From: a virus
Length of the DNA: 36,777 nt
Direction: 5' to 3' (one strand)
Virus record (IMG/VR): IMGVR_UViG_3300046171_000119
Span: 1-36,777 of that record
The notes under the pieces were generated by a model that saw only the letters and a program-made list of their open reading frames with translations, ran no database searches and was not told where the DNA came from. This document shows positions 1 through 7,704 of the stretch, piece by piece. How positions within the stretch are numbered: position 1 is the stretch's first letter; each line of letters begins with the position of its first letter. The translations under genes and the position numbers were made by a program.

Positions 1-75
1 CGTCACGAAGGACGTTTCAGTGTTTTCTGTATAATCCTGTATCGCTGTCTTCAGTTGTGCGTATGTAAATGCCAT
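1..75 (-). CDS. Partial conserved phage structural-operon protein (N-terminus only)
   Basis: Only the first 25 codons are inside the window; the gene continues past the left edge. The start ATG abuts the TAG stop of the preceding gene, as expected for translational coupling. The N-terminus contains TAIQDYTENTETSF, which I recall from a conserved protein found next to tail-adaptor genes in uncultured marine phages. The function of that family is not known to me. Position after the tail adaptor gene suggests a tail or virion component, which is inference. Confidence 0.6.
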   Translation of the reverse strand, partial: MAFTYAQLKTAIQDYTENTETSFVT

Positions 76-582
76 CTACTTCTCCAGAGTCACCGGTCCG
101 ACAGTCGCATTCTCACCGCCGCCTCGTGAATTACCTGCGGTTGCGGTGCCCGACGAAGCCGTGAAGGTATACAGATTTGAATCAGTGACAGTAATCGTGT
201 AACCACTTGCGCTCTCCAGTGCAGCTTCGGTGAATCCATCAAAAGCCTCGGCTTTGCGGAACCTTACAGTATCACCGGTCGTACGTCCATGCGAAGGCTC
301 TACCACCGTAATTACGGCGCTGCCAGAAGAACTCGACAAAAACGGATTCGCCGATAACAACCGAGCGACCCCTACCTCGGCCCTCTGATCCGGTCGTGGA
401 TTGTGAAGAGCCTGCGGATCCGGCCCCACTCGAACGGGCTGTAGTTGAGGATGCTTCGTCTCATACTCATCAGGTCCGACTTTTAAACCATTCCACTCCG
501 TAACCATTTCTCGAAGACGATACCGGAAGCCGGATCTATCCGAATAGCCCCAGGCGTCTTTTCCTGAAGCGAACCGCGCCAT
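76..582 (-). CDS. Putative virion/tail protein, 168 aa
   Basis: Intact 168-aa frame that overlaps the upstream tail-adaptor gene by one base (TAATG arrangement) and directly abuts the next gene. The N-terminal two-thirds is polar. Residues ~85-150 contain a beta-rich stretch (ITVVEPSHGRTTGDTVRF ... GYTITVTDSNLYTFTA) resembling the small beta domain annotated in phage proteins as 'ubiquitin-activating E1 FCCH-like'; it occurs in tail and virion proteins. The end is Gly-rich. Place in the operon between adaptor and tail genes fits a structural role. The domain assignment is from memory and tentative. Confidence 0.65.
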   Translation of the reverse strand: MARFASGKDAWGYSDRSGFRYRLREMVTEWNGLKVGPDEYETKHPQLQPVRVGPDPQALHNPRPDQRAEVGVARLLSANPFLSSSSGSAVITVVEPSHGRTTGDTVRFRKAEAFDGFTEAALESASGYTITVTDSNLYTFTASSGTATAGNSRGGGENATVGPVTLEK

Positions 583-1250
583 TAGTTCACCCTCAGATAC
601 TGAATGCTTGGCTGTAGCTTGAGAGCCACACGATCTTCATCTTCATCTGCGGCTCGTTGAAACTCTTCTTCGTAAACCACTTTCAAAAGCTGCACACGTT
701 CCGGCGCTTTCTTCATCGCAAGATAGTATGCAAGACCAGCGACCATACACGGCAGAAATCTAAACGGTGCATCCGTGGTGTTCACCAAAGCATCAGCGTC
801 TTGAATTCTTTGCACGTAATAATAAACTAAGCTGTCTGTCGAATTTTCAGGAGTCGGCCACAGTGTAACTTGTGGTGTTACTTGCCTGTTGTAGAAATAC
901 TGGCTGGGGCGTCCTGTCTGTGTTTTATTGGGCGTCGTCAAGTATTCGCTTCGAGACATGCGGTCAAGCTGGTAGTCCGTGCCGCTTCTTCGAATCACAA
1001 CCTCAAGTAGATCGGTGTACGCTGTGTCGAAGGTGTACGTAGCAGTTCCTGCGGTCAACGCCTGTGTTCCCTGCTGCACCGTCCACAGATTCAAGCCACG
1101 GTTAGCCCAGTCTGCAAACATAAGATTCAGAGACCTACGAGCCGTACGCGCATCATAACCGGTGCGAACCTCAAGACCGCACCGCTCATATGCTTCTTCG
1201 ATAATCTCTGCTACATCGAGATCAAAATCTCTGGATCCGGAAGTTGCCAT
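582..1250 (-). CDS. Tail adaptor / head-tail connector (T7 gp11- or P22 gp4-like)
   Basis: A 222-aa intact protein. The N-terminal ~60 residues (DVAEIIEEAYERCGLEVRTG, then ARRSLNLMFADWANRGLNLW) are the helical signature I associate with phage tail tubular protein A / gp4-type adaptors, which bind the portal from below and carry the tail in short-tailed phages. A beta-rich middle with LWPTP and a helical end (FLPCMVAGLAYYLAMKKAPE) also match that family. Length is usual for it. It overlaps the next gene by one base. No alignment was run, so the family call rests on motif recognition. Confidence 0.75.
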   Translation of the reverse strand: MATSGSRDFDLDVAEIIEEAYERCGLEVRTGYDARTARRSLNLMFADWANRGLNLWTVQQGTQALTAGTATYTFDTAYTDLLEVVIRRSGTDYQLDRMSRSEYLTTPNKTQTGRPSQYFYNRQVTPQVTLWPTPENSTDSLVYYYVQRIQDADALVNTTDAPFRFLPCMVAGLAYYLAMKKAPERVQLLKVVYEEEFQRAADEDEDRVALKLQPSIQYLRVN

Positions 1251-1421
1251 CTATTTATTCTTCTTGTGTGTGCCGCCGTAACCAAAACCAGGAACGCCGC
1301 GACCTTTTAGAATATCTTGCTTCGTGACCTTACCATCACCTGTTAGGTCGGGGAAGTTACCACCACCCATTTTAAAACGAGTGCGGCTAGGAGCCTTGTT
1401 GTTGCGAGTAGGCATTACCAT
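1251..1421 (-). CDS. Small hypothetical protein, 56 aa
   Basis: Short frame ending directly against the tail adaptor start. The product is Gly/Lys-rich and contains DLTGDGKVTKQDILKGRGVP, which looks like an EF-hand or dockerin-type loop (D-x-D-G-x-[IV]-[TD]). Small proteins with this loop are common in marine phage structural operons. The start is uncertain: the ATG at 1421 and a second in-frame ATG at 1415 both lack a clear ribosome site, and the frame is open upstream to the stop of the preceding gene. Confidence 0.5.
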   Translation of the reverse strand: MVMPTRNNKAPSRTRFKMGGGNFPDLTGDGKVTKQDILKGRGVPGFGYGGTHKKNK

Positions 1422-1460
1422 CGCGCCCGGCAGCGGCTTTTCGAGGAGAACAATGAGACA

Positions 1461-1739
1461 TTATTTTTTCCTTCTCTTTAGTGATTTAACCCGTCGTGGC
1501 TTACCGGCAGGCTGTCCAATGCGTTTCTTTTGACTGATTCTACTACGCTTTTCAGCCGCTGTCATTTCTGACGATGTTTTAGGAGTCTTCGAAGAAACTC
1601 GTTTGGAAGGACGACAATAAGGAGTGCCACGCTTTTCACCCTTTTTTCTGCCACACGCCTTGCCAGTGCGTACATCTTTCCAATCCTCTTTAAACCAGCG
1701 CTTTAACGCCAATCCTTTTTTGGTTTTTCGTACAGCCAT
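1461..1739 (-). CDS. Basic protein with CGRKKGEKRGTPYCRPSKRVSSKTP motif region (DUF5872-like)
   Basis: 92 aa starting at MAVRKTKKG, one base after the stop of the upstream gene and behind a GAGA-type ribosome site. A longer ATG exists upstream but lies inside the previous gene. The protein is very Lys/Arg-rich and contains a Cys-bearing core (WKDVRTGKACGRKKGEKRG, then PYCRPSKRVSSKTP) that matches my memory of DUF5872, a family shared by phages and large DNA viruses with unknown function. The charge suggests nucleic-acid contact, perhaps as a virion internal protein; that is inference. Confidence 0.65.
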   Translation of the reverse strand: MAVRKTKKGLALKRWFKEDWKDVRTGKACGRKKGEKRGTPYCRPSKRVSSKTPKTSSEMTAAEKRSRISQKKRIGQPAGKPRRVKSLKRRKK

Positions 1740-1740
1740 C

Positions 1741-2435
1741 TCAGTCTCTCGACTTTCGTATTTGTTCAAGACTCTCTTGTATTGTCATGTCTTTTTTTGC
1801 ATTCGGGTCATACTTGCACTGATATTCGTTTGGCACAAATTCTAGGTACTGAAAAAACTGAGACTCAATGGTATTGTTTGCGCCTCGGAATACGCAAACC
1901 ATTTCTCTGTTATCCAGCTTTTCACACTTCACCTTACGACAAGTAACCATTTGATCAGCACTAGCTGAATGCGCTTTTAACAATAGTATAAAGGCCAATA
2001 AAGCCGCGACACCAATTCCGGAAAACAGAATCCACGCTACAATCTCTACAAACTTACGTCGTCGCTCACGCTGACGATACAACGTCTCTTTGCGTCCTCT
2101 TTCTTATTTGACCTTCCATTGCCACGAGTTGATCCCATTTTGACTTGCCCATCGTCAAAGAAATCCACTGCTGTAGCTCATAGCGTTGCTGCTGCGCCTT
2201 TTGCTTGTTAGCAAAGGTCGTTATGGCTTCTTGCTCGACGCTTTGACCCCCAAACAGTTTTTTAAAAATTCGGGGGGTTTTTTGCCTCTCTTTCCATCTG
2301 GTCCAAATCGGACAGAGCACCCATCCAACGAGAAAGATCAGACGCCATCGCCTCGATATCCCGACCAACAGCAAAGCCCTTTTTTAGAGCCGAAAATGCC
2401 GCTGACGCGGTTGCCATTGCTGATATGGGATCCAT
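1741..2435 (-). CDS. Conserved phage membrane protein (~230 aa), broken by two single-base insertions
   Basis: Starts at ATG 2435 (MDPISAMATASAAFSALKK) behind GAAGG and overlaps the upstream stop as TGATG. The first frame reads a helical region, then meets TAA at 2264-2262; the next frame continues with FKKLFGGQSVEQEAITTF and MGKSKWDQLVAMEGQIRKR to a stop at 2066. A third frame continues with ETLYRQRERRRKFVEIV, a membrane segment (WILFSGIGVAALLAFILLL) and a Cys-rich tail ending QESLEQIRKSRD. I recall these blocks as one contiguous protein in marine phages. Both shifts are cured by removing one base (near 2265 and near 2095). Likely sequencing error; a split gene is possible. Confidence 0.6.
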
Positions 2436-2624
2436 CAATAAACCTTCGTATCTTCATCAACCAGCCGAGGCACACAATAGGCGGTGATCTTCTGACCTTG
2501 TTTGTGAAGCTGTCGAGCAAAGTACGTACACTCGTTAATATCTCGAAAGTACATGTCGTTACTTACCAGCTTCTTTTCTTCTCCCTATCCCAACGAACAC
2601 AAACAATAAAAATGCATGGATCAT
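2435..2624 (-). CDS. Small secreted or membrane-anchored Cys-containing protein, broken by one insertion
   Basis: Starts MIHAFLLFVFVGIG, a hydrophobic signal or anchor segment, then shifts frame near 2570-2580 (GGGAGAAG) and continues MYFRDINECTYFARQLHKQG to a stop that overlaps the next ATG. The core YFRDINECTYFA with a downstream AYCVP matches a short exported protein that I recall from marine phages. Removing one base gives 62 residues with whole-codon length. The function is unknown; a role in lysis or the envelope is only a guess from the signal segment. Confidence 0.5.
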
Positions 2625-2626
2625 CG

Positions 2627-2899
2627 CTAAGAGCAGCGTGTCTTCTTCCGCCGTCCGTTCATCACACCGCCGCAACCTCGAGCCACAACTTGGTTGGACT
2701 CTAGGTTTCCTCGGAACGGACGTTTGGCACGTTGCTCGGTGATGCCTCCAGCGGCGGCTTTTCTGGTTTTCTTCTTGCCCTTGTTGCCCCAGTTTGCGGC
2801 TCCGACCTTACGGCACTTGGCGATGGCCCCGCTTGCGTACGCCGACGGGAAAACCTTATATCTTGCCTTAACTTTGCGATAGCATGCATCTTTAGCCAT
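2627..2899 (-). CDS. Conserved small basic protein (MAKDACYRKVKARY family), 90 aa
   Basis: The start at 2899 is chosen because MAKDACYRKVKARYKVFPSA is the conserved N-terminus I recall; an upstream in-frame ATG at 2938 lies inside the overlapping gene. Contains WPSAYA-type core (VFPSAYASGAIAKCRKVGAA) and ends ARGCGGVMNGRRKKTRCS, a C-terminal pattern (RGCG-x-VM-x2-RRK) seen in several small proteins of these phages. Strongly basic with Cys residues. The function is unknown; location among virion genes suggests an internal head protein or DNA-binding role. Confidence 0.65.
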   Translation of the reverse strand: MAKDACYRKVKARYKVFPSAYASGAIAKCRKVGAANWGNKGKKKTRKAAAGGITEQRAKRPFRGNLESNQVVARGCGGVMNGRRKKTRCS

Positions 2900-3029
2900 T
2901 CCTTCGTTTCCTCTTACTGGCGCAATGTGCTTTTTCACTAAACCCTTTAGGACGCTTGCAATTCACTTTTGCCTTACGAGCCTTGGTCCATTTTTTCTTT
3001 TGTGGAGGCTTGGATATCTGCTGCCTCAT
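2892..3029 (-). CDS. Very small basic Cys protein, 45 aa, overlapping both neighbours
   Basis: Starts ATG 3029 (MRQQISKPPQKKKWTKARK) inside the 3' end of the membrane-protein gene at 2974-3240 in another frame, and ends 8 bases inside the following gene. The product has KVNCKRPKGFSEKAHCASKRKR, a compact basic Cys motif that I recall from small marine phage proteins, which is why I keep it despite the 56-base overlap. No known function. Could be a spurious frame if that recollection is wrong. Confidence 0.45.
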   Translation of the reverse strand: MRQQISKPPQKKKWTKARKAKVNCKRPKGFSEKAHCASKRKRRNG

Positions 3030-3240
3030 CGAACCACGCGACATCGCCATTTCTTTGTCTCCGAACGTAATCTTCCCATAAAGGTGTCAACATCTTGTGG
3101 TTAGATTCAACCTTCACCACAATAACCGCCGTGCGCTTATCGACCTCTATTAGTGTCGTGAGGATCCAAACCACAAGAGAAAGAGCCACGCCCCCAAAAC
3201 CAATAACACCGGCTTTAACCAAGGTCTTTTCATCTAGCAT
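2974..3240 (-). CDS. Small membrane protein, holin-like candidate, 88 aa
   Basis: The start at 3240 (MLDEKTLVKAG) is preferred because GGAG lies six bases upstream; in-frame ATGs at 3246 and 3264 are alternatives. One strong membrane segment (AGVIGFGGVALSLVVWILTTLI) at residues ~9-30, then a polar C-terminal domain with WEDYVRRQ. Topology is an N-terminal anchor with a cytoplasmic tail. A lysis or envelope role is possible, but single-pass proteins of this size are also tail or scaffold accessories. Confidence 0.55.
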   Translation of the reverse strand: MLDEKTLVKAGVIGFGGVALSLVVWILTTLIEVDKRTAVIVVKVESNHKMLTPLWEDYVRRQRNGDVAWFDEAADIQASTKEKMDQGS

Positions 3241-3500
3241 TTCCATCTCCGACGCGCCGCGCAAATACGCTTCTTTGGCGTCTTCTTACAGCTAATCCCA
3301 TGCATTTTCATCTGACCGGCAGATCGTTTGCAATACGATGTGCGACGTTTGCCGCCACCGGGCTGAGGTGCTTTTAATTTAGAACCTGTTGCCCTGTTAT
3401 ATTTGGATCGGCCCTTAGCCGTAAGTCCGGCGCCTTTGGAAGCGGGGAGTTTTTCCCCCCGCTTCACTGAAAGACTGACCGTTTTTTTCTTCTTGGCCAT
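3234..3500 (-). CDS. DUF6321-like basic protein, 88 aa
   Basis: Starts at MAKKKKTVSLSVKRGEKLP; its ATG overlaps the upstream stop (TAATG). The block KLPASKGAGLTAKGRSKYNR followed by ATGSKLKAPQPGGGKR and Cys residues near the end is the signature I know as DUF6321, found in marine phages and a few marine bacteria, function unknown. The protein ends RRRWKC. Intact, unlike the gene just upstream. Highly basic, so nucleic-acid contact inside the virion is a reasonable but unproven idea. Confidence 0.7.
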   Translation of the reverse strand: MAKKKKTVSLSVKRGEKLPASKGAGLTAKGRSKYNRATGSKLKAPQPGGGKRRTSYCKRSAGQMKMHGISCKKTPKKRICAARRRWKC

Positions 3501-3778
3501 TAACCAAAGAACCCAGGTTATAGAATCTACGTTGGTTAGTGTCACGTGACACTCATCCTCGAAGATCATACCGTGATCAGGAATGGTGATTTGATTGTCA
3601 TCCTGATGTGTGAAACACCATAGAGCAGCAATGTTGCACCACCGCTCCCGTTCTTAAACACAAGCCGCAGGCGAACCACTGGCAGGCGGTCTTTACGTAG
3701 AACGCCTTTAGACGAGTTCTACCGCCCTGCAATGTTCCTGTAGCTGTAGGCAGTCTTTGCTGTAATAGAAGCAGCCAT
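3500..3778 (-). CDS. Conserved small structural protein, heavily frameshifted
   Basis: Starts MAASITAKTAYSYRNIAG behind AGGAGGGCGGA, then breaks. Downstream frames carry RLKAFYVKTA, PVVRLRLVFKNGSGGATLL, MVFHTS, DDNQITIPDHGMIFEDE and CHVTLTNVDSITW, ending in a stop that overlaps the next ATG as TAATG. All blocks read in order and match one ~90-aa family I recall from marine phages. About five single-base changes are needed to join them, so this is the most damaged gene of the window. Position between the capsid gene and DUF6321 suggests a virion protein. Confidence 0.5.
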
Positions 3779-3790
3779 TCCGCCCTCCTA

Positions 3791-4255
3791 CTAAGCTAGG
3801 TTGTTGTTCTGCTGATACAGGATAGTAACGCGAACAAGACCTGCGTTTGTTGCGAGCAGAGCCAGTAACAGTCAAGACGGATGTCCGCTGTACCAGTGTC
3901 CTGCCAAGCCAATGCAGCGCCAGCCTGAGTTGTTGGATACTTACGACCAGCAGTTGTCCCGATTGCAAATGTGTTCACGAACTGTAGCCGCACCACCCAC
4001 AGTGTCACCGACACTCAGGTTGGTTGTGGTATTGGCTGCGGTGATTACATCAATCACGCAGTCAATGATCTGAGAGTTTGCTGGAATAACAACATCTGTA
4101 ACGGATGCGGCAAGTGCGCCCCCGGAAAGATCTGCTGAAAAAGTCTGAGCCATAACAACTTGACCAACATTAGCAATGTTGCTGCCGAGTGTTGTGCCGG
4201 TAGTGTTTTTAATGGTTCCGGCCTTAATTGGACCAGAAAAAGTAGTTGTAGCCAT
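3791..4255 (-). CDS. Capsid-proximal beta-rich structural protein (~153 aa), three single-base insertions
   Basis: First gene after the terminator that follows the major capsid gene, with an AGGAGAT ribosome site. The first frame (MATTTFSGPIKAGTIKNTTG ... GGAATV) is followed by NTFAIGTTAGRKYPTTQAG and AALAWQDTGTADIRL in a second frame, then a Thr/Val-rich stretch and a QQNNNLA end in others. Removing one base near 3980, 3874 and 3847 gives exactly 154 codons ending at the TAG at 3791. The Thr/Gly-rich beta composition fits a head decoration or fibre-type protein. No family name known to me. Confidence 0.55.
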
Positions 4256-4323
4256 TTAGATCTCCTGTCGTGGCTAGTGTCAGATCCACAATGAATCTGT
4301 CAGGGACTTATGCATAGTACCCT

Positions 4324-4353
4324 AAAAAAAAGGGGGCCGCAATCGCGGCCCCC
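4324..4353 (-). terminator. Intrinsic terminator after the major capsid gene
   Basis: On the minus strand a 9-bp perfect stem GGGGGCCGC / GCGGCCCCC with loop GATT is followed by eight T. It lies just 22 bases past the capsid gene stop, inside the morphogenesis operon. It would raise capsid mRNA relative to downstream genes. Confidence 0.85.
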
Positions 4354-4375
4354 AGTGGGGAGGATTTTTGTGACC

Positions 4376-5290
4376 TTACGCGGCGCCGGGTGAACCGAAC
4401 ACACAACGTGGGTCAGAGAAGCCGAAGCTGTAACGCTCACGAGCCTTGAACCGCATGTTGCCGGTATCGAAATCCGGATCCATGTTGGTTGCAAGCGGCA
4501 TACGCTCGAAGTGCTTCAGGCCGTTAGGTGCATCCGTCTTGATGAAGAACGCATCTGTGTCGGTCAGGTAGTCGTTGACTACGTAGCCTTCTGGAAGCAT
4601 GCCCATGCTCTTGAGGGCGTTAACATCGTTGTCAGCAGTGCCGACGCGGAGGTTAGACACCATCAGGCGCTCTGCTACAAACTGAAGCTGGCGTGGAACG
4701 ATCAGCTTCATGCCACGAAGGGCAATGACAAGGCCACGCTCATCGACGAAACCAGCGATGCTGATCAGTGCGTCTTCGAGAGAAGTCTCGTTCAGGTCTG
4801 CGGCAGTACCCGGCTCGTTGGCAAAAGTGCCACCGTTTGTCAGCGGGTGTGAAGCATCGCAAAGTGCCACACCGTCACCACCAGCAGTTGCGCCTGCGGT
4901 AAACGCAGAGTTAAGAACAGAAGCTGCCTTAACCTGCTTGGTGTGCGCCATTGAACGTGCCAGAGCACGAGTGTAGCGAGATGCTAGGCGGTCGTAGAGA
5001 TTGTCTTCTACAGCTTCCTCGGTGATCGAGAAACCCATAGCAACAGTCTCGTGTGTATACCGTGCGGTATACGCCTCTTGAGCGTCATCGAACGAGATAC
5101 CAGCACCTTCGTTCTTAACCGGTGCGGCTCCGAATCCGGACAACATCACCTCTTCCTCGAATGCCCGATCTGATGCCTCGGTGTCGAAGATTTCGGAATG
5201 CTGACCCTCGTAGCGATTGTACTCCATACCAAAGAGGGCATTGAGGCCAGGCTCAAGCTCTTTAGCGAGTTGTGCGCGAGAAATAGCCAT
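4376..5290 (-). CDS. Major capsid protein
   Basis: 304 aa, intact, ribosome site AGGAGGG upstream. Features of HK97-fold coats of short-tailed marine phages: a helical N-terminus (MAISRAQLAKELEPGLNALFGMEY), ITEEAVEDNLYDRLASRYTRALARS in the spine-helix region, AGGDGVALCDASHPL, and a C-terminal half with KLIVPRQLQFVAERLM and TDAFFIKTDAPNGLKHFER, where contacts with small ligands or neighbouring subunits are typical. Order scaffold - 153-aa protein - 204-aa protein - capsid - terminator supports the call. No N-terminal propeptide is evident at this length. The coat family assignment is from memory. Confidence 0.85.
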   Translation of the reverse strand: MAISRAQLAKELEPGLNALFGMEYNRYEGQHSEIFDTEASDRAFEEEVMLSGFGAAPVKNEGAGISFDDAQEAYTARYTHETVAMGFSITEEAVEDNLYDRLASRYTRALARSMAHTKQVKAASVLNSAFTAGATAGGDGVALCDASHPLTNGGTFANEPGTAADLNETSLEDALISIAGFVDERGLVIALRGMKLIVPRQLQFVAERLMVSNLRVGTADNDVNALKSMGMLPEGYVVNDYLTDTDAFFIKTDAPNGLKHFERMPLATNMDPDFDTGNMRFKARERYSFGFSDPRCVFGSPGAA

Positions 5291-5305
5291 AACTAACTAC
5301 CCTCC

Positions 5306-5920
5306 TTACGATGCTGCCGCTTCTGAGTCAGCGCCCAGAAGTGCATGGTTGTTGATCATTACAATCATCGGAATGCCAGCGGCAGCGAAGTCTTCATTCT
5401 CAACGTCGGCTTGAATGCCCACAATCTTCAAAGGAAGAGATGTGTTGCTTGAGTCGAGAGTGGCGACATCCATTTTAGCACTGGAGTTACCGGTGGTTGT
5501 GCTGCCGCTTGCACCGCTATCAAGCTGAGTGTTCTCAAAGATAGAAGCGATTGCAGTAGCGCGATCTGTGAAAGTAGCGTCTGTAGCAATTATGAAACGC
5601 TGCATCGGGTTGTCGTACACGTGTCCGATAATATCGAAGTTTGTGTCGGCGCCCGAACCAGGCCAGTAATTGGAAAAGACCTTCTTACCAGTAGTGGAAG
5701 AAACATACTCACAGCCAGCGAACACACCTACGTATTTATCAGTGTCACCGGTAGCAGAACCAATGGCGATTTCACCACCATCTTACAGCTTTAACCGGAG
5801 AACCCTGATAAATCGCGGAAGCACCACTGTCGATGAAGTATGCATTAGTACCGGAAGTAGCTGGAGTGCTACCTGCGGTATTGATCGGCTTTAGACCGAA
5901 TGCAACATTGGGTTTGCCAT
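5306..5920 (-). CDS. Capsid-associated protein (MANPNVAFG family), 204 aa, two compensating indels
   Basis: Lies directly upstream of the capsid gene in the transcript. The expected N-terminus MANPNVAFGLKPI is obtained by adding one base near 5910; as read, the frame ends after nine codons. A second shift (one extra base near 5784) precedes GGEIAIGSATGDTDKYVGVF; from there the frame is open to TAA at 5306. With both corrections the length is exactly 205 codons. Conserved blocks include AYFIDSGASAIYQGSPVKA and NYWPGSGADTNF. Known to me as a protein next to capsid genes in marine phages; a decoration or accessory coat role is likely but not shown. Confidence 0.6.
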
Positions 5921-5936
5921 CTGTTCACCTCACAGG

Positions 5937-6400
5937 TTATTCGGGGGAGTTCTTTCCCGCCGAAGGTTACACGACTTTTTCCTATCGTTGTGGATAGGCA
6001 TCGAGGGATGTTGTTCCCTCATAAGGTTTTCATCAACGGCTTTCATTTGATTGCGGGTCTGCTCCCGATAGTATTCAGTTCTTTCCTCGACCGTTTCTTC
6101 AGGAATACGGCACAGCATAAGACCGCCGACACCGATAACTCCTGCATTCTTCCCCTCTTGGATCACTGGATAGCGATCTCCCATGTCGGGATACTCGTCA
6201 GCACGTACTGGTTCCCAGCCTTCACGCAACTTAGAGTGTACGTTAGTCAGGTCATCCTCGCCCCGAAGCGCGGTTCGAACCCAACGATGCTTAAAACCGA
6301 TTGGTGCATCAGGTGCATCCAACTTGGATGGGGGTGCCCAGGGCTTGCGCCGCTGAGTGTTTGCGCGACTCTTTGCTTCGCGTGTAGTTCTTTCAGCCAT
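5937..6400 (-). CDS. Conserved head-operon protein (~153 aa), C-terminus broken by two insertions
   Basis: Starts MAERTTREAKSRANTQRRK. The body (GWEPVRADEYPD ... GVIGVGGLMLCRIPEETVEE) matches a protein family I recall between scaffold and coat genes of marine phages; function unknown. The frame as read ends at 5930 with a Cys/Arg-rich tail. Removing one base near 5971 and one at 5952 yields the usual end VTFGGKNSPE with TAA at 5937 and exactly 154 codons. Rich in charged residues and likely helical, so a head assembly helper is plausible. Confidence 0.6.
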
Positions 6401-6403
6401 TTC

Positions 6404-7271
6404 TTACTCCTTTACGTACTTAGGCATATTCCTCGAGCGGAACATTCAATCGTTTCGCAATCGCAATCTGCGATGGAGTCAGTTTGACTGTTCTGCGCCC
6501 CTTTGACGACGACTTGAAGCCGTGGACCCAGCAGAAGCGACTCTGGGTCCGGTGATCGCGTTTGTCTCCGCAAACTTGTGCGGGAAACTCTGTGCGAACA
6601 CGTTTATCAAGCTCACTATAATAACTCATCTGACGTGGGGTCAAACCCCATCGGCATCGATAAGTTGCCGATGAATACCAAAAGCGGCGTATGTCATGGT
6701 CTGGTCGTTGCCAAACCAATCATTCTTAGACGCCCACGCCTCGGCCTTTGGATCAGGCTTGCCTGCTGCGGTGCGGCACCTGTTGTGCACGAGCTCTGCT
6801 GCCGGCTGTTGCTGTCGCTCTTCGTTCGACGCGCTTGGCTTCCTGATAACGAGCCTGCTCTAAGGCAATCTGACTAATGATGCTGGTGCATCAAACATCC
6901 TCTCGTCACCTCTTCATACGCTTTCCTGTACGCTCCTTAGCTGCGCAGCGTCAGCTTCAAACGGCTACCAAACTCACCAACGTAAGACTCGTCTACTATT
7001 CAAACGGCTTTTTAAATCTTCGTTCTGCTTTTGAACCGCTTCCGCGTATTCAATCGCGGCCTGGCCGCTGCCGTTCTTCTTCACGAAATCTGTTTGTTAG
7101 CTTCGATATCCGCTTTTGAACGGATTCTGAATACTGCTCTAACTCATCTTCCTTGCCTTCCGAGTCAGCCGCCTCTTGCTCTGCTTCAGGCTGCTCCTCT
7201 ACCGGCTCGACCTCGATACCCTCGGTCTCGGGAATTTCTACATCTTGCTCTTCTGCGAGATTGTTCTGCAT
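6404..7271 (-). CDS. Scaffold-like head assembly protein (~285 aa), multiply frameshifted
   Basis: Starts MQNNLAEEQDVEIPE, a very acidic N-terminus (Glu-rich to residue ~45), then ESVQKRISKLTNRFREEERQR. Frames then change repeatedly, but in order one reads IEYAEAVQKQNEDLK, KPDPKAEAWASKNDWFGNDQ, TMTYAAFGIHRQLI, SYYSELDKRVRTEFPAQ and RRTVKLTPSQIAIAKRLNVP. This acidic, coiled-coil protein with the KAEAW...WFG...MTYAA block is the scaffold equivalent I recall from marine podovirus-like phages, sitting upstream of the coat. The stop is 6420 as read; removing one base gives AKYVKE and TAA at 6404. At least six indels are needed. Confidence 0.6.
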
Positions 7272-7272
7272 A

Positions 7273-7704
7273 CTATGCTCCGTATGTCTTGATATCGTCT
7301 GGATCGACGATTGTTGCAATGACCTCATCGTCATTGATGATGCGAACCTCGCCACCTTCAATCTGGAAACGCGATCCGGAATACCGACCAATACAAACCC
7401 AGTCGCCCTCTTTGCACCACGGCTCGGAATCAGGACCAAATTTGTCCTGATCCTGATAGGCTAAGGGACCAACCTTAACAACATATGCCACAACAGTGGC
7501 TCGTGCTTCTCGGTCCTTGGCTTGATCGGGAACGTATACCCCGCCCTCAGTCTTGTCCTTGCCTTTGTACGGCATAACAAGAACTCGCCAACCGGTCGGT
7601 TGAGGAACTCTTTCTAGGGCGGTTTTTTTAGAGGCTTCTTCTTCAGCTTTTTTCTTGGCTTGCTGCTGCCGGAGAACGTGATCAGGGACTAGAAGCGTCG
7701 TCAT
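7273..7704 (-). CDS. GroES-like co-chaperonin (Cpn10 fold)
   Basis: 143 aa, intact. The region from residue ~35 has the Cpn10 pattern: PTGWRVLVMPYKGKDKTEGG with VYVPD (mobile-loop position), then VVAYVVKVGPLAY, and a late EGDWVCIGRYSG with DDEVIATI. A ~35-residue Lys/Glu-rich N-terminal extension (QQQAKKKAEEEASKK) is not in bacterial GroES. Phage co-chaperonins cap host GroEL to fold the coat protein (as T4 gp31 does); location two genes before the coat fits. Ends two bases before the scaffold start (TAGTATG). Confidence 0.8.
   Translation of the reverse strand: MTTLLVPDHVLRQQQAKKKAEEEASKKTALERVPQPTGWRVLVMPYKGKDKTEGGVYVPDQAKDREARATVVAYVVKVGPLAYQDQDKFGPDSEPWCKEGDWVCIGRYSGSRFQIEGGEVRIINDDEVIATIVDPDDIKTYGA

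Noticed and set aside
1324-1533. Plus-strand frames opposite the small structural genes at 1.2-3.0 kb
   Set aside because: They are reverse-complement frames of conserved minus-strand genes, with no ribosome sites.
2338-2520. Minus-strand 60-codon frame across the start of the MDPISAM gene
   Set aside because: It overlaps two conserved products in other frames and has no own motif.
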